A stretch of 62,000 nucleotides of DNA from Apostichopus japonicus (lineage: Eukaryota > Echinodermata > Holothuroidea > Aspidochirotida > Stichopodidae): NCBI RefSeq assembly GCF_037975245.1, contig NC_092574.1, forward strand, positions 25,588,713 to 25,650,712. The letters are read 5' to 3'. Both the position numbers and the translations under genes were made by a program. This document shows positions 50,404-62,000 of this stretch, one piece after another. The notes beneath the pieces were generated by a model. It was not told the origin of the DNA. It ran no database searches and saw only the letters and a program-made list of their open reading frames with translations. The number at the start of each line of letters is the position of its first letter. Position 1 is the first letter of the stretch.

Positions 50404-53400
50404 GTTTTTATTTCTTTTCTTTTCTTAAATAAAGTTCAGCTGCATTTTCTGGTAGATTCAATGGGACTGTCAATCATAATATCCTTGATGGATGAAAAGG
50501 CTGTTTTTAAATTTCAAGAAAAACGACGAAAGGGGAATAACCGCACACTTACTCCTTAATCTCAGCCTTAATGCCTTCATTTTAAAGCTATGATCTACCC
50601 TATATACTGTGAAAACAAGGTCATTTTCACATGTGGAATTTTACGACGACAAATGGTTCCATGCAGGTATTATCTTCTTTGTGAAAATAGTAAATACCTC
50701 TTTACAATAATCCAAGCCATGTCCGCACATGTAGGCATTATTCACAATATTATGGTGGGTCAAAACACAACCTTTTGGGTGTCCTGTTGTTCCCTGTAAA
50801 AGTAAAAATAGACAGAACGTGCAAACTATAACCATCGATGTATCCGCGACTACTTGCATCTCATCAAGATTATCACCTAAAGTAGAACCCGTCCACGAAC
50901 TTCCAAGCAACGTGATCCACCTCAACCCCCGGCAGTGATCTGACATTGCCGTCTGTATCCCATATTGTCTTACGACATTGTGTCAGAATGCACATAGGTC
51001 TATCTGTAACCCATGTTGTGTTACGATATTGTTTCAGAATGCGCACATGTCTATCTGTAACCCATGTTGTGTTACGATATTGTGTCAGAATGCGAATAAG
51101 TCTAACATAAAGCGGGATGTTTTGCAACAGATGGTTCTGCATTCATTCTTAACAGTTAGCATCATATTACGACAGACTTCTGGATTTGTATTTCATAAAT
51201 GAATAATGATAACAGAAATTAAAGTTCAAATTGACAGAGATAGATCTTTCCTTTTGCTTTGATATTTCCTAGACATTGGATAATATAAACACAATGCAAA
51301 TGTATAGAGTATGAAACAAAGAAAGTCTCATCAGTCATTATATGCAATGATTATTATGCAAATTTACGGTATATACTAACTGACGTAAATTGTAAGTTAA
51401 TTGGATCGTCGAATTGCAATTCCCGGCCAAGCTTTTCAATGTCATGTCGCTTCTCTCCGCCCATTTGTCTGACGTCATCAAATTTAAGAGTACCATTGAG
51501 ATTTTCTTGTGTGGCCATTATCACAGATCTTAAATCTGGAAGTCTGGATAGAGAAAACAAAAGAATCCCCGAATTCAATAATTTTATGTCGCCAAAACAT
51601 GTACATGAAAGATGATACAAATGGCTTAGTACGTTACAGTTCACGTCACAATGTTAAATCAGTTTCGGATATTTTGAACAACATTTCAGATAAGGGAAAC
51701 CGTTGATTTCTCGTAGATGAAAACCCCCTCTTACTTTGACTGGCCAGGGCTCGAACCCCGACCTCCCAGACGGTAGGTTCAATTGCTTGTAATGCCAACG
51801 GCTTTGTCTATTCGACCGAAGCACTGTATGGTAAGACACGTAACTTATTTCTAGAACTATATATATTCCTCACATTCAAAAGATTGACTGTCCTGGTGGT
51901 TCTGACCGTTTAGATTACTAACTTTGGGAGTGCCAGGGTGATTGGAGGGTTACAAACTTATTATTACATCACTTTACACGGTATACCTTTTACTTTGAAG
52001 TTTTGCAGGTTTGGCGGTATTTAGTTCAGGACACAATTCCACCAGCATTCCATAATAATCCTGAGTTTTAAAGGTTTGAGGAGCGACGATTGCTTTCATT
52101 CCGACCTGTAAACAAAGAAAACCTTCCCCAATTATTAGTATGAAGAAAAAAGCCTGGCGAATCAGCTTTAGAAAAGCATTTCGTAGAAGCATTATGTGAA
52201 TATTTTAACACGATACTTCCCATCCGCCGCCTATCCCGGGATGGGGTGTACACAGCCCTTTTAATTTAAAGCTTTGGTTAACGGGTATTCCTCAGAAAAC
52301 ACCGATTCACGGCTACAATTTTAACTTCTTCTGGTGGAGGACCCCCAGATCCCTCCTACATGGCTTCAACGACCACAGGGCTAAGCCTCCTGACTCCGGA
52401 CTCCGCCCCTGCATATAGCTTCATGTCTACCTTATTAATCGGCATGAATGAATAATATTATAAAATAATATGTTTCTCTTGGGAAATGTTACGAAGACGA
52501 ACTGACTTTGTTTATAGCATACTCCAGCTCTTGTAATCGATATGCAGGGTTGACGTTGACCAAGATGGCACCGATTCTGGCGCATGTGTACTGAGTAAGG
52601 ATCCATTCTTTGATGTTAGGTCCCCACATTCCAACTCGGTCACCTTTCGTGATTCCAATAGACAAGAAACCGGCCGCTAAACGATCAACCTGGAATAAAC
52701 AATTTTATTAGAAGATATAGTTGAACTGACAAAGTTGAAACTTTTGCCAACATTTCATTGAGAAAAACTAAACTATTAGGTTTTGAACTGTTCACTTTGT
52801 CAATACGAGCGATTTGAATCATGACCTGAAAATACCTTAATGGTGATACTAGGCCTATATCATTTGGATATAATGCCCAAACTGGCTTGTTTCAACATTC
52901 TCTTGACTAGCTTGCATAACAAGGCAGATCATGATCTACTCATGCGGATACCCCAGGTACAAATACAACCGACCTATCAGTAACTGTGTACCATGCGATC
53001 GACGGTGTATTAGCAAGACATCGGGAAAAAAACAACGTATTGCCACATATGGATATTTAAACGGTTACTAATCGAAGGTTTCAACAATTGAAAATTGGGT
53101 AAACGTGTTAGCATTCGCGTCGGTAATGTGACAAGTTATACAGTAACGTGATGTACCGTTAAAAATGCTGTCGGTTGACCGCTTCATATATGCAGATCAT
53201 CGTTTGTGCCATGATTGGAGGCGCTCACCAAGTTGTTCTTTCATGTTACTATATACCAAAAGGTTCAATCCAGCTACTATACGGTCGTAGTGTGGTTAAG
53301 CTAACATTAAGCGGATTTGATTCAAACTTCGTAAATAGCGATGGGCGGTATAGACTTGACCGGAGATTCAAATAACGATAGATTAGGTCAGGGCGGACAG

Positions 53401-53804
53401 GGAGGAAGAGGGGTGTGTGTATGGGGGGGGGGGATGTCAGAGGGGATACATGCAATGTAGAGTTGCAGGGTTTCGTTCTAGACTGATGGACCTGCGTTAA
53501 ATATTTCAAGTTGAACTGTGTAACGTGTACTACGAGAACGCGTATATTGACTGTTCCTTTCTGACACTATCCGTATATATTGCGACTTGCTAAATGGTTT
53601 GATAATGATAGTTCGACCCTGCCCACCATGTTAGCCTACTGGTACAACACACCTCATCAAGGAGTTGACTGTAGGTGTGTCTGTCGCCCTCTGTTCCATA
53701 TACAAATGCATTCTTGTTGGGATGTTTCTCTGCGCTGTTCTGAAGAGCTTCTCCAATCGTTTTACCAAGTAACGGACGGTCACTTGTTCCATGGAAATAG
53801 CTAT
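46156..53804 (-). CDS. ACSF2: Acyl-CoA synthetase family member 2-like, 13 coding exons seen, N-terminus missing
   Basis: Minus-strand exons are 53653-53804, 52507-52689, 51987-52105, 51381-51543, 50698-50793, 50081-50229, 49014-49179, 48459-48566, 47950-48101, 47312-47453, 46800-46910 and 46156-46275, with 53812 as an alternative upper border of the first. They join in phase to about 552 residues (human ACSF2 has 615). Adenylate-forming enzyme motifs in order are: [10 protein letters not shown], split between two exons (about 204-213), YGMTESSP (345), SGDIG (428), [11 protein letters not shown] (444) and the C-terminal catalytic Lys in TATLKVQK (about 536). The family activates medium-chain fatty acids to acyl-CoA with ATP; ACSF2 is mitochondrial. 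The exon or exons for the start codon and transit peptide were not found to the right, where a GAT tract and LINE DNA begin within about 100 bases. Note that 12 exon intervals are listed; a 13th at the N-terminus is expected. Confidence 0.9.
46373..46480 (+). repeat. LINE 3'-end-like fragment
   Basis: The stretch ATTGAATTGAATTTATTGTCC followed by acacaggtcgtaaacag resembles the reverse-oriented tails of CR1/L2-like LINEs, which often end in short A/T-rich repeats. It is within the last ACSF2 intron. Identification is by resemblance only. Confidence 0.3.
48216..48345 (+). repeat. CCCGTTCC-type pyrimidine-rich low-complexity tract
   Basis: Degenerate units of CCCGT(T/C)CC run for about 130 bases in an ACSF2 intron, about 115 bases upstream (in transcript order 3' side reversed) of exon 47950-48101. 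The arginine/serine/proline-rich open frames here are by-products of this composition. Confidence 0.7.
50283..50400 (+). repeat. (AT)n-rich microsatellite
   Basis: About 120 bases of interrupted AT dinucleotides with a TATATTTTCA element repeated at the left end. It is in an ACSF2 intron. Confidence 0.95.
50943..51099 (+). repeat. 51-bp tandem repeat, about 3 copies
   Basis: Units containing CTATCTGTAACCCATGTTG and TTACGATATTGTTTCAGAA recur at 51-base intervals. The period is divisible by three, which explains the repetitive open frames on both strands; they are not genes. Confidence 0.8.
51725..51835 (-). repeat. tRNA-like sequence, probable SINE/tRNA relic
   Basis: On the minus strand a good B-box (GGTTCGAGCCC) lies in GGTCGGGGTTCGAGCCCTGG. 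A weak A-box-like region lies about 60 bases upstream. No full cloverleaf can be drawn. It lies in an ACSF2 intron. Confidence 0.4.
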
Positions 53805-53906
53805 CTGAGAGTCTGACGTCATTCCTGGGCCGCCAGAGAGATCTGTTGAAATTGACAGCATAATTTACGTGGTCACAATGTTCATGTCTTTGTTTTTAAT
53901 GTTTGT

Positions 53907-56577
<2,671 letters not shown>

Positions 56578-56799
56578 AAGAGCCCAAGGGCACTGTGGTT
56601 CCTTGCTTGGGGTATATGACAATACACATCATATTATCAAGCAAGATTGGGCTGAAATAGTCCAAGTAATTGTCCTACATGTTCCCATAAAGTAACCAAC
56701 ACTATAGCCAACACTTTTGTGATCACCGTAAATGTGATCAGATTTTATATCAAAAGGCACTTTTGAGATCTAAATATGGCGTCGAAAATGTAAGAAATA

Positions 56800-59700
56800 T
56801 AAGAGACCTACAAGCGTGTCAACAGATATGATAACAATGGTGACCTCAGATGACATGACCTTGAAGTTTCAAAATGTTCCACCACCCCATTCACAACTTG
56901 TCCCAAAATATCAACCATGTCACACCTTGGCATTGAGATTTAATTGCATTAAATGTCAAAAAATTAACTTTTGAACTTGTATGTAACTTTACACACAAAG
57001 GTCACCCGGAGGTCAACCAATTGACATTTTTGATCGGTGAGACCTAAATAGAGCATGACTGTAAAAATTCAAACATTTTTTCTTTGCCCATTTTCTCCCC
57101 CCATAATACTACTTTTTGAACATTAGCTGACCTTTGGTGACCTTGGATCACATGACCGTTAAGTTTGAAAATATTCCCCTATACCATTTGCAACTTGTCC
57201 AAAAAAATCAACCTTGTCACACCTTGGCACTGGGAGTTATTGCATTAAATGTGTGAAAATTAACTTTGACCTCAAATAACTTTGCACACGAAGGTCAAAT
57301 GGGGGTCAACCTATTGACATTTATGATCAGAAGTACCTTTAACATCTGAAAATAGCATCGAAACTGTAAAAAATCCACAAAACACGAAAAGGTCACCAGA
57401 GGTCAAATTGAGGTCAAGGGTCACCCAGATGCGGGTCGACAATTGGACTTCATTGAAGCAACTCCCAACTCTAACGGACAATTTGTTCTCAAGTTATCGC
57501 AAAAATACTAGTTTTTTATCATTAATTGACCTTTGGTGACCTTGTATCACATAACCGTTAAGTTTGAAAATATCCCTCAATACCATTTGCAACTACTCCA
57601 AAAATATCAACCTTGTCACACCTTGGAACTGGGAGTTATTGCATTAAATGTCTGAAAATTAACTTTGACCTCATATAACTTCCCGACATTTATGATCAGA
57701 AGGTACCTTTGACATCTGAAAATAGCATCGAAACTGTAAAAAATCCACAAAACATGAAAAGGTCACCAGAGGTCAAATTGAGGTCAAGGGTCACCCAGAT
57801 GCGGGTCGACAATTGGACTTCATTGAAACAACTCCCAACCCTAACGGACAATTTGTTCTCAAGTTATCGCAAAAATACTAGTTTTTTATCATTAATTGAC
57901 CTTTGGTGACCTTGTATCACATGACCGTTAAGTTTGAAAATATTCCCCTATACCATTTGCAACTACTCCAAAAATATCAACCTTGTCACACCTTGGAACT
58001 GGGAGTTATTGCATTAAATGTCTGAAAATTACTTTGACCTCATATAACTTCGCACACGAAGGTCACACAGGGGTCAACCTATTGACATTTATGATCAGAA
58101 GGTACCTTTGACATCTGAAAATAGCATCGAAACTGTAAAAAATCCACAAAACACGAAAAGGTCACCAGAGGTCAAATTGAGGTCAAGGGTCACCCAGATG
58201 CGGGTCGACAATTGGACTTCATTGAAGCAACTCCCAACTCTAACGGACAATTTGTTCTCAAGTTATCGCAAAAATACTAGTTTTTTATCATTAATTGACC
58301 TTTGGTGACCTTGTATCACATAACCGTTAAGTTTGAAAATATCCCTCAATACCATTTGCAACTACTCCAAAAATATCAACCTTGTCACACCTTGGAACTG
58401 GGAGTTATTGCATTAAATGTCTGAAAATTAACTTTGACCTCATATAACTTCCCACACCAAGGTCACACAGGGGTCAACCTATTGACATTTATGATCAGAA
58501 GGTACCTTTGACATCTGAAAATAGCATCGAAACTGTAAAAAATCCACAAAACATGAAAAGGTCACCAGAGGTCAAATTGAGGTCAAGGGTCACCCAGATG
58601 CGGGTCGACAATTGGACTTCATTGAAACAACTCCCAACCCTAACGGACAATTTGTTCTCAAGTTATCGCAAAAATACTAGTTTTTTATCATTAATTGACC
58701 TTTGGTGACCTTGTATCACATGACCGTTAAGTTTGAAAATATTCCCCTATACCATTTGCAACTACTCCAAAAATATTAACCTTGTCACACCTTGGAACTG
58801 GGAGTTATTGCATTAAATGTCTGAAAATTAACTTTGACCTCATATAACTTCGCACACGAAGGTCACACGGGGGTCAACCCATTGACATTTATGATCAGAA
58901 GTTACCTTTAACATCTGAAAATAGCATCGAAACTGTAAAAAATCCACAAAACACGAAAAGGTCACCAGAGGTCAAATTGAGGTCAAGGGTCACCCAGATG
59001 CGGGTCGACAATTGGATTACATTGAAGCAACTCCCAACCCTAACGGACAATTTGTTCTCAAGTTATCGCAAAAAATACTAGTTTTTTATCATTAATTGAC
59101 CTTTGGTGACCTCGGATCACATGACCGTTAAGTTTGAAAATATTCCCCTATACCATTTGCAACTTGTCTCAAAATATCAACTGTGTAACACCTTGGCACT
59201 GGGAGTTATTACACTAAATGTCTGAAAATTAACTTTGACCTCATATAACTTAACATACAAAGGTCACCTTGGGTCAACTTATTGACATTTTTGATTGATG
59301 AGACCTAAATTAGAGCATCAAACTATAAAAATTCAAACATTTTTTTCTTTGCCCATTTTCTACCCCCACAATACTAGTTTTTTTGACATTAATTGACCTT
59401 TGGTGACCTCGGATCACATGACCGGTAAGTTTGAAAATATTCCCCTATACCATTTGCAACTTGTCCAAAAATATCAACCATGTCACACCTTGGAACTGGG
59501 AGTTGTTGCATTAAATGTGTGAAAATTAACTTTGACCTCGTATAACTTCGCACACGAAGGTCACACGGGTGTCAACCAATTGACATTTTTGATCGGAAGG
59601 TACCTTTGATATCCAAATCTAGCATCAAAACCAAACATTTTCTTTTTTGCTCCTTTCCTCCCAAAATAAGCACATTTTTTCTAATGTGACCTTTGACCTT

Positions 59701-60200
59701 TTGACCTTGGTTTCAGATGTAGTTTAATCTCCTGATTCCAAAAAACAAAACGAAAAGTCTGTACAACCATCCTAACTCCGACCGAAAAACTTTGACCCCA
59801 TATAACTTCGCACATAAAGGTCACACGGGGTCAACCTATTGACATTTATGATCAGAAGGTACCTTTGACATCTGAAAATAGCATCGAAACTGTAAAAATC
59901 CCAAAAACACGAAAAGGTCACCAGAGGTCAAATTGAGGTCAAGGGTCACCCAGATGCGGGTCGACAATTGGATCACATTGAGGCAACTCCCAACCCTAAC
60001 AGACATTTCGTTCTGAAGTTATCGCAAAAATACTAGTTTTTTTATCATTAATTGACCTTTGGTGACCTCGGATCACATGACCGTTATGTTTGAAAATGCT
60101 CCCCTAACCAGTTCACAACTTGTCCCAAAATATCAATCTTGTCACACATTGGCACTGGGAGTTATTGCAGTTTTAATATTTTCGGTTTTTGGACCATAAC
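56800..60200 (+). repeat. 0.4-kb satellite units with AGGTCA arrays and 0.8-kb higher-order structure
   Basis: Copies of the marker AGGTCACCAGAGGTCA start at 57390, 57760, 58159, 58559, 58959 and 59915. The steps are 370, 399, 400, 400 and 956 bases (the last spans more diverged units). The 370 step reflects a 30-base deletion near 57684. Units alternate in sequence type (A: aacacgaaaa, cacataaccg; B: aacatgaaaa, cacatgaccg), showing an 800-bp dimer duplicated as A-B-A-B. Open frames of 66 codons in the units are repeats of each other and not genes. Confidence 0.9.
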
Positions 60201-60334
60201 TGACCTTTGGTGACCTTTGTGGGCACCAAAAACAATAGGGCACACCTTCTCCATATGGCGGATCTATAGTCCAAGTTTGGCCTCAATCCAACATTCCCTT
60301 ATTGAGATAGAGCGTACCCAAGCAAGTGTCACAG

Positions 60335-60380
60335 ACACACACACACACACACACACATACACACATACACACACACACAC
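60335..60380 (+). repeat. (CA)n microsatellite
   Basis: About 46 bases of CA with two CATA interruptions, at the right side of the satellite insertion. Confidence 0.95.
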
Positions 60381-60423
60381 GCCAACCTGACTGCATAGGT
60401 TCCTTTTGCTAAAGCAAGGAACC

Positions 60424-60930
60424 AAAAATAGTGGAGGGATTGGAATCCCCTAGGTAACTGCTGACTTGAACATTAGAATCAATGGTACTGGCTAAGGAAG
60501 GACCAAGGCCAACAAAATAAATATTAAAAGCCTTTGCTATTTTATTAACATCAGTGAATTCATGACCATCCTTAGAATGGAAAACATCGGGAAAATGGTT
60601 GGTTTTTCTAGTCTGTGTAGTGCCATTGATAATATTCCATGTTTCTTTCATGTTGTTTTCGTTTTCATTAAAAAGATGAAAATAATAATTCCTTTTTGCA
60701 AGACGGAGAACGTGGTTAAGTTTATTCCGGAAGCCGCGAAGCGTGCATAATTGTATTTATTATCTGCTGTAGGCAATTTTATATATGTTTTACAAAGCTT
60801 ATTTTTTGTACGAATAGAATGTTAGATACCAGAAGTCATCCAAGTGGAAGGTTTCTTCCTCGTCTTCCTGCCCTTAATAAGTTTCATAGGGAAATTTTCA
60901 TTACAAATTTCACTAAGTGTATTGTTGACA
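60424..60930 (-). mobile_element. Upstream part of the same broken LINE ORF
   Basis: On the minus strand KETWNIINGTTQTRK, FPDVFHSKDGHEFTD and KAFNIYFVGLGPSLA form the region between endonuclease and RT in CR1/Jockey-type ORF2. Further upstream, KGRKTRKKPSTWMTSGI is seen in another frame. No endonuclease domain follows to the right, so the copy is 5'-truncated or too decayed to read. Confidence 0.75.
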
Positions 60931-61512
60931 TAGGCCTATGTGGCCTATACAGAGTTATGCAATATCAATACCAATAGGGTTTGCTCAAGTTTTATGAGTG
61001 ACAATACATGTTTATTTGGGAGCTCCAATGGCTTTGAATGCTGACGTAATATATCGATACACTTCTTTTCAACATATCATGAAAAAGTTTTATTACTTCA
61101 CTCCTTTTAAGTTTTGTTTTTTCTAGTTGCTGGTTTGTGATTTTCGAACACCTTATTCAACAAATCACTTACACATCGTATTGCCGACAAAACATGTCTG
61201 TATCAAATTACGTTATGGTTAACAAATAAACACTTGATGGTATTCATGACATTATGGAAAAAATACAACTATACAGGGTATGTTTCAGCTTCAAGTTGAA
61301 CTTCAGAACTTCAAGTTGAGAGAAACACTGTCGATATTTTGATTGGTGTCAAACTGTGGGCATTTATATATCACAATTTTCAAATTATATATGTAATTCA
61401 AGAAATATCGAAATAAGTGAAGAAACCCGACAATGTTGTGAAACATTAGTTGAGCTTTCAGACATATTTAGTTTCAATTATGATACACAAGTGCTAGAAA
61501 GAGGTTCATCTC
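60931..61512. other. Unassigned AT-rich DNA
   Basis: This is sequence between the LINE remnant and the next satellite-type insertion. No gene or element end was recognised. Confidence 0.4.
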
Positions 61513-62000
61513 AAGAGCCCAAGGGCACTATGTGGTTCCTTACTTGTTAGGAATATTTAATTGCAAGGGAGCAGCCCTAAAATTGTTATGCGGTCCGATG
61601 TACACACACAATATTATTGCCAAAATATAATCACAAATCAACCGTTGGTCTTTTTGAGAACCTGTTGAGGACCAGGTGACTGATATGAGGAAGAGTTGGC
61701 TTTTTTTTTACAGAACTCACAGAATCATCCGAACTGCACTTATTAAGAATTTTAACATAACCCAACGCACCTTGATCTCTAATAACTTCGCACACAAAGG
61801 TTGCAGAGGAGTCAACTTATGGACAATTTTGATCGGAATATGGCCACGAAGATTCAATTAATCAACTTGAAAGAAACTAATACAGGTCACTGGAGGTCAA
61901 CCTGAGGTCAAAAGTCACCCAAATGCAGATCGACTATTGGATTACAATAGCGTTACTCCCAACCTTGACGGACATTTTGTTCTCATGTTATTGCAAAAAT
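61513..62000. mobile_element. Second copy of the GGTCA-satellite insertion (runs off the right edge)
   Basis: It starts AAGAGCCCAAGGGCACTATG then GGTTCCTTACTTG, nearly the same left terminus as at 56578. From about 61775 it has satellite sequence (taacttcgcacacaaaggt; then AGGTCA-type direct repeats at 61886-61918) that is more diverged than the first copy. The right end is beyond the window. Confidence 0.65.

Larger units (their letters stand above)
56578..60423. mobile_element. 3.8-kb insertion built of GGTCA-rich satellite units, splitting the LINE
   Basis: The left terminus is AAGAGCCCAAGGGCACTGTG followed by GGTTCCTTGCTTG; the right terminus is ...GCTAAAGCAAGGAACC, so GGTTCCTTGCTT is present in inverted orientation at both ends. 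The inside is nearly all 0.4-kb tandem repeats plus a CA microsatellite near the right end. There is no protein coding. The LINE ORF reads ...NPSTIF on one side and LFPVTESEAFN on the other, so the block is a true insertion. The left terminus recurs at 61513. I do not recognise the family; it may be a non-autonomous DNA element that carries satellite DNA. Confidence 0.7.

Noticed and set aside
57709-58708. Three nearly identical 66-codon open frames at 400-bp spacing
   Set aside because: They are copies of one part of the satellite unit; the period is not a multiple of three and there is no sign of purifying selection or splice structure.

Overview
This is intron-rich, AT-rich, repeat-laden animal DNA. 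Exons are short and bounded by GT...AG, and there is no operon structure. The mix of three metazoan metabolic genes, hAT-like ends of the 'CAGTGGCGGATCC' kind, a Ty3/Gypsy relic, a Jockey/CR1-like LINE and GGTCA-rich satellite DNA suggests a marine invertebrate. An echinoderm or other non-chordate deuterostome is my best guess, with low confidence. All three recognised genes lie on the minus strand.

Layout. (1) 0.5-18 kb is a short-chain dehydrogenase locus resembling 15-hydroxyprostaglandin dehydrogenase (HPGD). One complete seven-exon gene (7856 down to 2567, 258 residues) is flanked by two further near-identical first exons, at 521-613 and 17833-17925. The first opens a paralog that runs off the left edge. 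The other has no exons 2-7 of its own in the window. A TG...CA element of 1.4 kb with a 5-bp target duplication (solo LTR) sits in intron 4. (2) 8-22 kb is accessory DNA: a 19-bp minisatellite, several AACGTT/AACATTTT-rich repeats, a fold-back repeat, and nested hAT-like elements whose ends and target duplications can be read directly. (3) 24-31.5 kb is a seven-exon FAXDC2-type membrane fatty acid hydroxylase gene (375 residues), with a 1.05-kb hAT-like element in an intron and a candidate alternative first exon at 33.19 kb. (4) 31.5-43.9 kb is mostly non-coding, with a LINE scrap, a telomere-like MITE at 38.5 kb and another nest of hAT-like elements at 39.8-43.3 kb. (5) 43.9-46.0 kb is a decayed, truncated Gypsy pol. 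(6) 46.16-53.8 kb is an ACSF2-type acyl-CoA synthetase gene, with 13 coding exons visible; the N-terminal exon or exons are missing. (7) 53.9-62 kb: an uninterrupted 285-copy GAT tract lies at the 3' end of a broken LINE. That LINE is split by a 3.8-kb insertion made of 0.4-kb satellite units studded with AGGTCA half-sites. A second insertion with the same left terminus begins at 61513.

The genes do not form a pathway cluster, although all three concern lipid or fatty-acyl chemistry (eicosanoid/alcohol oxidation, lipid hydroxylation, fatty acid activation). Their adjacency is probably chance. The most notable signals are the triplicated first exon, the GGTCA satellite with direct repeats in DR1/DR4/DR5 geometry, the recurring GCGCCA...TGGCGC hairpin box shared by hAT-like elements, and the very long perfect trinucleotide tract.
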